From Reticulitermes lucifugus (taxonomy: Eukaryota > Arthropoda > Insecta > Blattodea > Rhinotermitidae), in the NCBI GenBank assembly GCA_026260175.1, contig JAKCWW010000123.1, positions 40,607 through 82,277 on the forward strand: DNA of 41,671 bases. The letters are read 5' to 3'. Numbering within the stretch: the first letter of the stretch is position 1; every line of letters begins with the position of its first letter. This document shows positions 31,070 through 41,604 of the stretch, piece by piece. Below the pieces are notes generated by a model, which was not told the DNA's origin, made no database searches, and saw nothing but the letters and a program-made list of their open reading frames with translations. Made by a program: the position numbers and the translations under genes.

Positions 31070-31378
31070 AAGGTAATATTATCCTTGTGCACGCCATGAA
31101 AACGTATTTGGACAGTAAAGCATAGCTCCACTTATTCTTAAACTCGGCAATAGATGGAGGTGAGTGACCAAGTTCACGCCTTTAGCTGATTAACCCGCGG
31201 CCTAAGAACTCCGGTATCCATTGACTTCGAAGATTTGTGAGACCCAAATCAGATCTGAACATTTTGAAGAACAGATAAATCTTTTGCTCCTTCAGGAATC
31301 TGATTACAATTCTTTGATCGTCCAGCCCGTAATCTAGTCACTATATCGACTACGCTATCGCGACTAGAATAGGCGGAG
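31070..31378 (-). mobile_element. SINE family A copy (minus), near full length
   Basis: The minus-strand head reads GTCGCGATAGCGTAGTCGAT, then GACTAGATTACGGGCTGGAC, GATCAAAGAATTGTAATCAG and GAAGGAGCAAAAGATTT (about 31376-31277). The body on the plus strand has GATTAACCCGCGGCC, CGGTATCCATTGACTTC, AAACTCGGCAATAGATGGAG and GTGCACGCCATGAAAACG, with the AAAGTAAAGGTAATATT tail complement at 31068. All family A blocks are present, which makes it useful for building a consensus. Confidence 0.75.
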
Positions 31379-31379
31379 T

Positions 31380-32030
31380 TAAACTCCCCGCATTCCAGGC
31401 TTAAGCTAGAAATGGAGATAAGCGGCGAGCATCATGCCAAGCTGACTTACTGCCGAACCCATTGGAAGTCGATGACTACGTGCTTGCAGTTTCCCTAAGC
31501 AATGGAGGAAAAATTAAATATTTTCACTTAGTTACAAGAATTTACGTGCTGTGGAAGTTAAGAAAAGTATCATGCTTTCTCAGATTTTAAGCTTAGAACA
31601 GAAAGAGGCAGCTCCAGTTTCTGATAGCGTGAACTTCGAACAAGTAATTTTGCAGGTACAGTGATGTTAAGTATTAAATACAGAAACGATGCGAAACTCC
31701 ACACGCTGCTTCACCTGTGAGAGTTTGTTTTCCTCAGGCTTAATAATTCACTGTGACACAGCTACGGGCACATTTTATAAATATTCTACATGCTATCGAA
31801 GGTGAAGGGTCAGTGGACACTTATTGAGTGTTCCCCAGAGAAGCAGCTAAAACGTCTTCCAAAATGTGTTCGGATAAATTTTTTTTAAAAACTACAAGCG
31901 GCATTTATTTAACCCTTAAGCTGTTATTCATAAAATGACAGTCAAAACGAAGAAAATCTTCAGTCCTGCTAGGCAAAGGTTTAGAAACTCTGCACAGGAA
32001 TACGGGGGACAAATGCTCAGCAACTTGAAG
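31380..32030. other. Non-coding stretch
   Basis: Nothing recognised. Confidence 0.5.
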
Positions 32031-32040
32031 ATTTAAGTTT

Positions 32041-32260
32041 TCTGCGGTGTTATAACGTAACGATTGGTAATAATACTGACCGACGTGAGGAATGATCGTA
32101 GCGCCTTAATCTACAGGTTCAAGCATGTAATGCTTTTGTCTTCAGGGTAAAGCAGTCCTGAAGATGAAGGCACTATGATTCATCGAGGCGTCTGTGATTA
32201 TTTACCAGTCGACACGGCGTAACATCCCAGACGACTGGAATCTTCAGCATCGCTGTTGTG
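32041..32260. repeat. Foldback element, family F copy 5
   Basis: The centre is an inverted pair TTTTGTCTTCAGG (about 32134-32146) and CCTGAAGATGAAGGCA (32158-32173). The left arm reads GTGTTATAACGTAACGATTG, GTAATAATACTGACCGACG and GAGGAATGATCG. It is complementary in order to the right arm TGATTCATCGAGGCGTCTGT, GATTATTTACCAGTCGACAC and GGCGTAACATCCCAGACGAC. The right arm carries the best preserved family core in the window, the left arm being more eroded. No coding capacity is seen. Confidence 0.75.
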
Positions 32261-32269
32261 AAATCGTCA

Positions 32270-32700
32270 AATTTGGGAAGAAATAATTTATTCCAAGGAC
32301 GAAAAATAAAAAGACATTTGTGGAACCAATGATGAACGCTGAGTAATTTTTAGCTTATTTAACGACGCTAACCTAAATTTAGAAATTATATAGCTTCACA
32401 AGAGATGAGAATATGATCATTTATGATGAAGTAGGGGTATGACATGAAGCTGACCTGTCAAGTCAGAAGTTTGTAGTTCGAGATTCACCATAAGACTTTG
32501 AGAAAAGGCCTGTAAATATCAACCACGATTCGATATTCGAAAATTTGAAGACTAGAGCTTTACTTTTACAAAATCGACTTGCTCTAAATTGTGAGCCAGT
32601 TCTCAACGTCGAATTGCAAGTCCTCATGTTACAGGTATAAAAGTGAATGCAAAATGTTTATGCGATGTCTATGTATGTATGTGCGCTATTTAAAGACGCT
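32270..32700. other. Non-coding stretch
   Basis: Nothing recognised. Confidence 0.5.
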
Positions 32701-32704
32701 TTAA

Positions 32705-32930
32705 ATTGCGGAGATTATATGGCGTCTGTGGTACATGAGCGAGTAACCACGGGATTTTGGTGGAATAATACTGAGAGGGAAAAACCGAAATATTCGGAGA
32801 GAAACCTGTTCCTGTGTCACCATATCCACCAAAAACCCCACAAGGAATAAACCGTGATTGAAGCCAGGCCTCCGAGGTGAGAGGCCGGAGACTAGCCGCC
32901 TGAACGGCCTATCTTCTTGCTTGCAATAGT
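32705..32930 (-). mobile_element. SINE family B copy (minus)
   Basis: The minus strand has the tRNA-like head GGCCGTTCAGGCGGCTAGTC, then TCCGGCCTCTCACCTCGGAG and GCCTGGCTTCAATCACGG (about 32908-32852). It is followed by the family B body (plus-strand landmarks CCATATCCACCAAAAACC, GAGAAACCTGTTCCTGTG, CGAAATATTCGGAG). The head is closely similar to that of the copy at 39400. The frames at 32647-32850 and 32701-32952 lie inside it. Confidence 0.8.
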
Positions 32931-32939
32931 CTGCTTCTG

Positions 32940-33700
32940 GAACTCTCAGCACGAAACAGCACAGATCTCGGAATGAGGAACAACCTTAATTTGAGTATCT
33001 GAAAGCTGTACCTCAGCGCTGACAGACCATGGAAATGCCGACAGTTAATCCACAGGAAGAAGCGGCCGGTAAAGAGAATCACCTCCATTTCTCATCAACC
33101 TGAACTAAACATCCACCATTACACCACCCGCAGGGCGATACACTCAGCCAAATTCGTCAGCACTATCAAAAAAAGAATAGTTTACCACTTAGAACACGTT
33201 CCATCACATTGCGCACAGCAGCTACGTCCAACTCTGGTGCGAACAACATCCAGACTACACTGTACGATAGGGCCGTCAAGTTCCAAAGCCGGGGCGCGAA
33301 ACAATGCAGTGTGACTTTTGCATGCAAAAATATAGTATAAGGCGCTCCTTATGAGGAACTTTACGTCATTCATGGAGACGACGAAGAAAAAGACAGAAGA
33401 TGCTTTTTATTCTGTTCATTTTGAATGATGTTGAAAAGCAAAATGCGACCACGGTTGAATGGCGAACATGCTGCTGGCACTACTTCTACTACAATAAATA
33501 CACTGTATTCTTCAGGTCCTTTTCTCGTTGAGACAAAGCAGTATAATCGTGGAGCCGCCGTAGAAGAAAAGGCATAGCGGCAAGAAAATTCTTCTCTCCT
33601 CCTCCCCCTTTTTTCCCACCACAGCCTTCCTATCCTTACTTTTGCTCCATTCAAAAGTACCAACAATATGCGACCACACCACAATGGTGGCAAATTATTT
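32940..33700. other. Non-coding stretch with chance frames
   Basis: The minus-strand frame 33370-33693 (107 codons) starts at TTG, crosses a pyrimidine-rich tract that encodes basic and Glu-rich residues, and has no known domain. Frame 33182-33373 is also unrecognised. The minus strand repeats the short motif GTGGTCGCAT-TTG near 33675 and 33452. Confidence 0.4.
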
Positions 33701-34530
33701 TCAATCTAAACGTGCCCATTCAGCACATAAATATGAACGGAAAGAATGGAGAAGCTCAAGCAAACAGGTTCAGCATGAATATAAAATTTGCTAAACAAAA
33801 GATCTGAAAAAAGGGTGTTAATATAATGGTTATTATTATGTGATACACGATAGCTTATTGCTTTATTTTAAGTACTAAATTATAAGCTCATTTTGATAAG
33901 CATGAAAAATACGTATTTAAATACTAAAGTTCCAACCTTGCCTGTTTGACATGAAGTCTTCCTCTTTGAATAAGAAGAGCCTATTAAATGTTCTATACAA
34001 TTTTTGCGAACGTTTCTTTGTTCCTTACTGAATGCCACACTTCTCTACCATCAACAACATAACAGAAAGAAGCAAGCTGAATTCATAACTCAGAAGTTTG
34101 TCAGTTAAATGCAGCGTAAGCGTGCAGAGTAATTATGGAAATAGCACAGACACAGTGTCTGCCGTACATTCACATCAAACTACTGCATTGCCAAGGTCCG
34201 TAACCTGACCTCGATCGTTTTATGAACTTGTCTTTTACGCCCTACACTCTCGAGGTCATCGCTGCCTGTGCTTCAAAATTTTCATGGAAATTTCCAACAG
34301 CTGAAAAGCTCCAACTTCCTTTTATTGGATACTGTAAAATCCTTAGCTTTTGGTAGTGTCGTAAAAGAAGGCGCCCCAAGCCTTTTGTAACCCCGTGCCC
34401 CAGAATAACCACGACAGGAATAATAGTAACTTTTATGTTTGTTGACAAAATCTGCAACCATTTCAAAATTGTAGCTAAATATGATGCTGGAAACCGGCGC
34501 AATATTTACGTCAACTTAACTATGCGAGAT
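33700..34530. other. AT-rich non-coding stretch
   Basis: The minus-strand frame 34242-34502 and a parallel frame containing FVNKHKSYYYSCRGYSGARG over the same DNA are open, but I do not recognise either. Confidence 0.4.
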
Positions 34531-34533
34531 TTA

Positions 34534-34850
34534 AGGTTTTCACGGCTGTGACCTTGAGAAATGCTGTCTCTTGGTGTGTGACGGTCTGTAGTCTGATAGG
34601 TGTGTACCGACGTTTCAGGTATATGGGACTCAGAAGAGGGATTCTGAAGGTTTCTGTGAGGGGGAGTGAGCTGCGATTTTCAAAGAGGCGAAGGTCCTGT
34701 ACAGACCGAAATACCACGGGATGAGTGAATGAGTGAGTGAGTGAATTAGTCAGTAAATACCGACGTTTCAGAGAAAGCGGTTGCTATTATTATTATCATC
34801 TATCCTGATGCTGGCAGGAGAAGAGCCCTCTGAAACTTCACTATAAGCCT
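34534..34850 (+). repeat. Family F repeat copy 6, with (GTGA)n insert
   Basis: The plus strand reads in one frame VFTAVTLRNAVSWCVTVCSL, then VYRRFR (about 34536-34619). This is the protein-like phrase of the VTPCSLV-type arms, here with GTGTACCGACGTTTCAGG. A second TACCGACGTTTCAGAGAAAG lies at about 34759-34778 in the same orientation, after a (GTGA)n tract (34721-34746). The copy looks like two direct partial units and not a clean foldback. The minus-strand frame at 34520-34717 is its shadow. Confidence 0.55.
34721..34746 (+). repeat. (GTGA)n short tandem repeat
   Basis: About six GTGA units with one variant, read directly. Confidence 0.85.
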
Positions 34851-34859
34851 ACTAATTTG

Positions 34860-37375
34860 TACAGCGAGACATTCAGGAGACAGAAAAGTTCTATTATGTA
34901 CACAGTGTAAGGAACAGTAGCTACTGTTAATAACACCAAGTTTAATATTACAATGATGTGCAGCTTTTACATTCAGTTATATGCTTGTCAGGCCTACGAC
35001 GTTTTACAACAAAGAGAAATTACCTACCTAAACAGTAGTGACAATTTTGTTTTTGTAATAGAGACGTGAGATTTCTGTGCAGCAAGAACTGAATTTCTAA
35101 ATATTATTTAAATCAACTTGAGGTTTCAAAGGGTGAAACCATAGAGGCCTTATGTCAATTTGCGACATGATTTAAGAGAAAATTTAATCAGCAATACCCT
35201 TTCTCTTTCCCTATTGAGATCATCTGAATATACTAGGTATTTTAATTTTTACGTCGTGTCATGTAGTCTTAAAATGTAGTTCCTTTAACTGTCTCTTTTT
35301 TGCTGAGTCTCTTCGCAAATGGATCTCGAAGGATATTGCATTAAAAAGACTTTCTGAAACATAACCTGGAATTAAGAAATAGGCCTACTTCGGAAAAACA
35401 AATATTCTAAATTAATTGGTTACCTTAACAGATATACTTCCTTTCTTCTGCTACACAAACACCGTAATACTAAACAAAAGTTAATTTAATTAAAAATATT
35501 GGTTAGTATGTTACAAGAACACTTTAATTAAGAGTGTGTTATAAGCGTAAAACTTGGGAAGGTTCTTTAATCCTAATATTATCCATATTCTGTGCATTAA
35601 GAATGTGATTCATATAAGTTAATTCCACTTAAATGCATCTACAGTTAAAAACCATATAGCTTATTAAACACAATAAAATACAATATCATTCTGTTAACTG
35701 TAAGTGCATTTAGTTGCAATTATATGAATAATTGGAAAAGATTGTTAGAGCGTCAGCAACTTTTAAGTTTTCAAGTCGCTCCTTCGGATTAGACATGAAG
35801 TCTAAATTCTCACATTCTGAGGTGACAGAGTAAGTGTTGTGGATTGTACAAGAGAAGGCGGAGAGAGAAGGAACGGAAGAAAGAAACAAGTGACAGGAGA
35901 AAGAAAGACGGGTAAAAAGGGAGAATTAAGGACGAGAAAAGAACAAACAGGAAATAAATTAAAAACAGGACAACTCTTAATTTAAGGATTGCTAATAAAT
36001 ATTCTTACACAAAATGCGCAATTGAAGTAGGCACATTTAGAAACAAGAAGAAAATTTTGAAATTATTTTGATGATGAAGAAAACAGCAGAATAAGAGTTA
36101 GAAACGTGGGCTGCTATTCAGATCCGAAAATTTTACTTTCTTCTCTCCTTTCATTAAATTAATATGTAAGTCTACATTGTGCGAGTTCATTTGAACTGTC
36201 TGACTCTCTCTCTTTCTGTCTGAACATAGGCACTGAATGTTGCCGAGGAACAGACACCCTCAGTGTGAGTTCTGGTAGACATTCTCTTGTGGCTGCAGGG
36301 AAATGATAGATTCATTTATTATTACTACGCCCGTAAATTTCATTTTACAGCCTATGAATTACCGTACGGTTAAGTGTCACGGAAAGATACAGTTCTGTTT
36401 TCAGTTACAAAGAAGCATTTGCTTACGTCAATCATTATTGAATTATCTGTTTGCAAAAGACTAGTAGCCATTTGATAAAGTGCCAGATACATGAACCATA
36501 ACTTATTTGGATAATTTAGATATGATACATTTCACCGATAAAGAACATAAAAATCAACAGCAATATTAAAACTGCAATATGAGTAGATATGCAATGCGTC
36601 GATAGTATTTACTCTGCTTTAAATTTTAAAATTAGTCTCGCTGTATATATACACAAGCAAGTTATGATAAATTACGTTATACATCCGACCAATCGAAAAT
36701 CGGCTGAAAAGGAGGAAAATTATTAATGTTGGAGCGTGACAGCCTGTAACATGACGTAACGCGTCACGAAATATCGAGGCCCATTTGTTTCCGGCCGAGA
36801 TAATGAAGGGTAATTAGCGATTGGTTCCAGCTTGCTGTGTCCACTACACCGTCTATGTTTGTTACACAGGTCTGATGCTAAAACAGTCAACCGACATAAC
36901 AACGTATCTTTTCACGTACCGTAACGTTCATAGCGTATTTACCGACATTGTACAAATTATAGAGATCATGTAGCGTAGAATAAGATATCTGGATACCTTA
37001 AATGGGCCGGACAGCAAATCGTTGTGACCTCATTAAAGGTACTAAGTGGACTCCGTAGCTACGTGGGGCTCAATTGCTTTCAGAATTTAAAGTTGCTCAC
37101 TTAATCAAATTTCCCCTTTCTCGTATTCTTTCCAACCGAAAATTTATTTTCGATTGTTTAAGTGCCCACTGCCGGTACGTATTCTGATCCAGATGAATCC
37201 TTTCCACTCCCACTGTTACCTTAAGGTCAATCTTAGTGTTATCCCATACCTACGCCGATGTCTGAAAAATAGCCCAATTCTTCCATGTTTTCCGATCAGA
37301 ACAATTGAAGTTTCTACCTATTTTTTCTGTGTGACAAGTTATGAAAAACCTTCGGACCAGCTTTGGAGCCCAGCA
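34860..37375. other. Long AT-rich non-coding stretch
   Basis: About 2.5 kb without a supported gene. A purine-rich tract (about 35848-35955, mostly A and G on the plus strand) and a short (CT)n-like tract near 36203-36218 stand out. Around 36740-36800 lies a GC-richer patch with TGACGT (36752-36757) and CGTCA (36762-36766) facing each other. The frame 37154-37435 has no signature. Confidence 0.45.
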
Positions 37376-37384
37376 AGCCTTCTA

Positions 37385-37550
37385 GTCAATGGCTACAAGA
37401 ATTTCATTCCGCGGGGTAAAGTGGCAGGTGGATGAAGCTGACCACTCACTTCCATCTAGCGCCGAAGTTAGGAATGGACTGAGCCATATTACTGCTCCCC
37501 TATGTGCCTTCATGGCGTGCACATGAACATCTTCACCTCTTTTCTTTAAT
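37385..37550 (+). mobile_element. SINE family A, 3' part
   Basis: It has the family A 3' body in order: GCGGGGTAAAGTGGCAGG, GATGAAGCTGACCACTCACT, TCCATCTAGCGCCGAAG, TTAGGAATGGACTGAGC, CTATGTGCCTTCATGGCGTG and a TTCACCTCTTTT end. The tRNA-like head is missing. Confidence 0.65.
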
Positions 37551-37559
37551 CGTTTAAAT

Positions 37560-39390
37560 ATTATCCCAGTCAGTATTTTCAGCTTTTCACATTTATCTGG
37601 GACTAATTTGCTTCTTAAATGTCGAAAGTTTAATGGTAATTACATACATCAGCTGCTCCAAGATTAATAAATTTTGCATTTTGTCACGTAGTGTCCCTAC
37701 GTGTTTTTGTGATGCTTACAATAAATACGTTATTTCCCCAAATAACGTCAGTTGGTTGGTTCTTGTAACGGAAAAGCCGTCTGTCCTCTATGAAGCACGA
37801 ACTAAATTTTTATATAAAATTTATAAACTTATATATTTCAAGTAATTAAGTTCAGGCATAATCAACTACACAAAACTTTGACTGATAGTAACTCTGTATT
37901 ATATATATAATTGACGATTACACTACTGTAAATACTTTTTATATCGATAGAGAAAGATTTGATGAATGGCGTACCAATCCTGTCGTCAGTGGAGACGCCC
38001 TATGACGACAGAACTGCTAGAGTCAAAACCAAACAAACGTCTGGTCATGAATCCATACAGGATGTCGACATCAAGACATACTGACTGACAGAAAGCCAGT
38101 TACGACGTGACTTCCATTACAACTTCAGACTTCAAAGGGTAGAAAAAATAGCAACTCTTAAAACACACTTCTGTGTCTGTACTTAATTAGTGTTCGTTAG
38201 TGTCGCAAAATCTTTTTCTACATTCAGAAACAAAACGTTCACACTTGTTTGAAACACGTGACAGCCTCTCTTAAAGTACTGCAACACAATGAAAGTAATC
38301 CAGTTTCTTGTAGCATTATATGCTGAAGGGCTATTCTTTGAACATTAAGAAGTGCATGCACTAAGGAACCATTAATTAAAATAATTACTGGGAAATCCTT
38401 TCACCATCCTTATGTCGCTACATATTACACACATGAACAGCAACATACTTTGATTTCAGTCAGTGGTGTATTCTTCTTACGTGCAGCCGTGCAATAAACC
38501 GATTCTCATACTATTGGGAAGTAATATTACCGAAGATTTATCTTTTTATTTTTTTCCTCTTAAATATCGCAAAATCTCTGATTCTCTTTGGCTTTGATCA
38601 CGTTGATTCCATATTGTTTAACCATTTTACAAATTTATTTCTTATAAATGATCAGTGCCTGTAGTTCCATGTGAGTAAAGTGATATCTATGGATAAGCTG
38701 AGATGTTTTCTTCAGGCAATTTTCCATGAAAATCTTATCGGATATGATAAATTCCGTGATTTAATACACTCAAACCGCAAACATAGGGACTTAGCGCACG
38801 GCTGCATTTGCATTGAACATAATAACATAATCTAATTTTTAAGAACGGTACTGAAAACTTAAGAAACTTGACATTACAAAATTAGCTTCTTTTTATATTA
38901 TGTATAAAAATTATGTGGTTTATGGAGGGACCGTCTTTGTTAGTGCAAAGTAGTCCACCAATACCCAAGATACGCCACTGGCACATGTAATTACAGACTA
39001 CGGCCCGTTAAACCTTTCATCACTGCCAAATGATATTCACGTTTTGCACTCAATTCTCTAACCCCTCGTTGAAAAGGTTGCGTATGTGGTGTTTCCTGTA
39101 GTTTTGAACAGCACGTTCTTATGCTCAGCACACTTTCGCTGAAGTCACGACTTGGCTTAGTTCGATCAGTATCAGGTTTTATTCATTAATCAACATCATC
39201 AAACGTATTACAACTATTATGTGTGTAAACACCTCCAGACATAAGAGGCCGAACAGAAAATGAAGCAGAGTATATGGACAGACGGTTATATTTCATTGGG
39301 CAAATATTAATTATTTGGTGCAAAGAAAGGGAAAAGTGTAGTTTAATGTTGCCCTTCGCACTTCTAAAGTGCACATTTCAGTTTAAATAT
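37560..39390. other. Long AT-rich non-coding stretch
   Basis: Nothing recognised. Frames 37633-37845 and, on the minus strand, 39186-39374 have no family signature. Confidence 0.5.
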
Positions 39391-39399
39391 TAAGTGAGT

Positions 39400-39690
39400 A
39401 AATGGCCGTGCCATGGCTCAGGCGGTTAGTCGCCGGCCTCTCACCGCGGAGGCCCGGTTTCGATCCCGGGTCAGTCCATGTGGGATATGTGGTAGACAAA
39501 GTGGCACTGGTACAGGTTTTTCTCCGAGTACTTCGATTTTCCCATGCCAATTTCTTTCCGCCGGTGCTCCATTACACGGAAAAACCAAAAAGAAACTAAT
39601 CATCTTCATCACAGGGTTGCACAATAAGCCTCAAGGCTGCGGTGCGTCCGTAGCACCTGCTACGGGGCCCTTCAATAAAAAAAATAATAA
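39400..39690 (+). mobile_element. SINE family B, near intact copy
   Basis: The tRNA-like head has an A box ATGGCTCAGGCGGTTAGTCG (about 39412-39431) and a B box GGTTTCGATCCCGGGTCAG (about 39456-39474), with spacing as in a tRNA. The body of about 190 bases (CATGTGGGATATGTGGTAGA, GTGGCACTGGTACAGG, CCGAGTACTTCGATTTTC) ends in GGGGCCCTTC and an AATAAAAAAAATAATAAA tail. A poor GTAAA-GG direct repeat (39398 and 39697) might be the target-site duplication. The overlapping frames 39402-39599 and 39413-39700 are this SINE in translation (for example RRLVAGLSPRRPGFD), a phrase I remember from cockroach and termite predictions. RNA polymerase III would transcribe an active copy. Confidence 0.85.
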
Positions 39691-39699
39691 ACGTTTGTA

Positions 39700-40010
39700 A
39701 AGGCAAGACAAAGTACACAAATTTCATTTTGCACTACTACTAGTACTTTGCTATTTTGAAGCAGCATATAAAACTAAAAAAGGCTCATAAGAGAAGTCCA
39801 CCAGCTACAGAAATAAAGTTTTCGAGATGAATTAGTGGATTCCAAAGGCAATTAAGACAGCAAAAAAGTGTTTTAATAAAATTATATAGGTTAAAAAGGT
39901 TACTTAATAAGAATACGTATACACTCTGCAGAACATTCTGTTACCTTAGCTAATCTCTGTTAGAGATTTAGAAGGAACGCATTTTCTATCATTTTGCGGC
40001 ACGAAAGCTG
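39700..40010. other. Non-coding stretch
   Basis: AT-rich, nothing recognised. Confidence 0.5.
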
Positions 40011-40014
40011 AACG

Positions 40015-40290
40015 CAAAGAGTAAAGGAAACGTTGTCTCTGTGCGACGCATGAAGGCGTATGGGAGATTGAAGTTATAGCTCCATTAACTATTAACCTCT
40101 GCATTAAATGGAGATGAGTGTTCACCTTAACGCACATGCCGCATTAACCCGGGGAAAAGCGCTTCCATTATACACTAAATAGGAAGCTGTTTGGGCCCTT
40201 GAACAGGTCTGGTCTGATGCAACATAGATACTTGTACATCTCTTCCTTCTCAGGGAACTGACCCATGTTTTCCTGGTTTTCCAGCATGCT
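40015..40290 (-). mobile_element. SINE family A copy (minus)
   Basis: Plus-strand landmarks, which run backwards through the element: AGAGTAAAGGAAAC tail complement, GCATGAAGGCGTATGGGAGA, AACCTCTGCATTAAATGGAG, CATTAACCCGGGGAAAAGCG, AACAGGTCTGGTCTGATGC and CTCAGGGAACTGACCCATG (B-box complement near 40250-40268). The head beyond the B box is eroded. The minus-strand frame 39946-40137 partly covers it. Confidence 0.7.
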
Positions 40291-40689
40291 TTTGAATGTA
40301 ATATTAAATGTTGACAGTAAATAAACTTTAATTGACACGCATACTGGACTTCTTCACGCCTCGTTTACGCATAAAAATATGCTTTTCCAATCTGGCCATG
40401 TTGTCATCAGGTAAAATATGACCCGTAATTATCTATTTTCTCCACTGGATTAAGCTGATCTTGGAACAGAAATTCTTTTAATGCATATTCCTAGGATTAG
40501 CTCAATCCAACAGACCCCACAGAATCGGGCTTACAATTCCTCGCATGCTTAAAACTTCCGAATAATATTGTCTACCTAGCCCAATTTACGGATTTACGCG
40601 TAAGCAGAGAGGTCTTTCACCACCTTCTACAGTTTCAACCATCCTCAGAGTTTTCTGCATTCATTTTCCTTAAGAACAGTTGGATAAAA

Positions 40690-40815
40690 TCGTATGGGAA
40701 ACAGATGGTCGGTCAAGCCCTCAGCGAGGATGTCATTACACGCTGAAATTCGATCTCCGTACCTTGCATGATGCAGTATAAAGCATCACCTCCCGCTGAG
40801 CACCTCACTTATCCC
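40690..40815 (-). mobile_element. Possible tRNA-derived SINE head (minus)
   Basis: The minus strand reads AAGTGAGGTGCTCAGCGGGA, then GGTGATGCTTTATACTGCAT and CATGCAAGGTACGGAGATCG with AATTTCAGCG, near 40810-40740. The GCTCAGCGGGAGG and GAGATCGAATTTC blocks sit where A and B boxes would. The body is not matched to the other families, so it may be a separate SINE or a tRNA pseudogene. Confidence 0.4.
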
Positions 40816-40973
40816 CGATAGCAAAAACCTACGTTAAATTACAGGAGCGCCCCCAACATCTAACATTTCCTTTTGTTATTCGTACTTTTCAGTAAGACGT
40901 CGGGTGTGTGCTTTCAAATTATCTGCAGCTTGAGTTTCAACTGACAAACTCTTATAAACTCAAAATCCATCGC

Positions 40974-41030
<57 letters not shown>
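40974..41030. repeat. (AAT)n microsatellite
   Basis: Nineteen perfect trinucleotide units, read directly. Confidence 0.98.
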
Positions 41031-41031
<1 letters not shown>

Positions 41032-41329
41032 GATTTGTCTTGAATATTTTCAGTTTCTCCATGCTAATTCCAGGCTAGAAGCTTAAATCATGCCACGATA
41101 AATTTATTTCACATATTTTCAGAGTCACTTCTCACAAATCATCCTACAAATCAACTCTCTATTATCCGAGAATTTTACCTCGTCGTTAAGTAAGCTGAGA
41201 AGGGCAGAAATGCAAGATAACTCGGAGAAATCTCAATATGAGTCTTAGTGATGGTACGTGTACTGTCGTACGACACCGGAGAGGACATGAAGTCAACACA
41301 TAGGCCTATGTATGGTTTGTGATTGAGTA

Positions 41330-41525
41330 AGTATGTATGTATGATATTTACTCACCAACGATTCGGAGAAGTATGCTGCCTCCATTTTCAAGGTATAAGT
41401 CAATGAAATTAAGAGGACAGACAGCACGCACATCCGAGTCGTTGGTACCTCCCATCTGCACTCTGTTACAACCCATAAGACCTGAATCTCATGAAGACCT
41501 AAATGGGGTTCAGTCTTCTGTTTAA
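41330..41525. repeat. Family F repeat copy 7 (partial foldback)
   Basis: The plus strand has CATCCGAGTCGTTGGTACC (about 41429-41447). The minus strand has CTTCTCCGAATCGTTGGTGA (about 41370-41351), so short inverted arms face each other. The minus-strand translation contains TLKMEAAYFSESLV and the plus-strand translation contains SESLVP. Both are variants of the SET/SESLV phrase that precedes the NIPED phrase in this repeat family as I remember it. The frame 41337-41525 is therefore a repeat. Confidence 0.45.
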
Positions 41526-41604
41526 GCAGCCTGTGTCTAACACAGTGTTGTCAACTTTTCTTCCATGGAGGAAATCCTAAAATAATTTTTCATATCCTGA
41601 CAAG

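Noticed and set aside
33370..33693. 107-codon minus-strand frame, joint longest in the window
   Set aside because: It starts at TTG, crosses a pyrimidine-rich tract, matches no known domain and has no splice support.
39402..39700. Overlapping frames of 65 and 95 codons on the plus strand, and one on the minus strand
   Set aside because: All lie within a tRNA-derived SINE with A and B boxes; the same text recurs in two other copies in this window.
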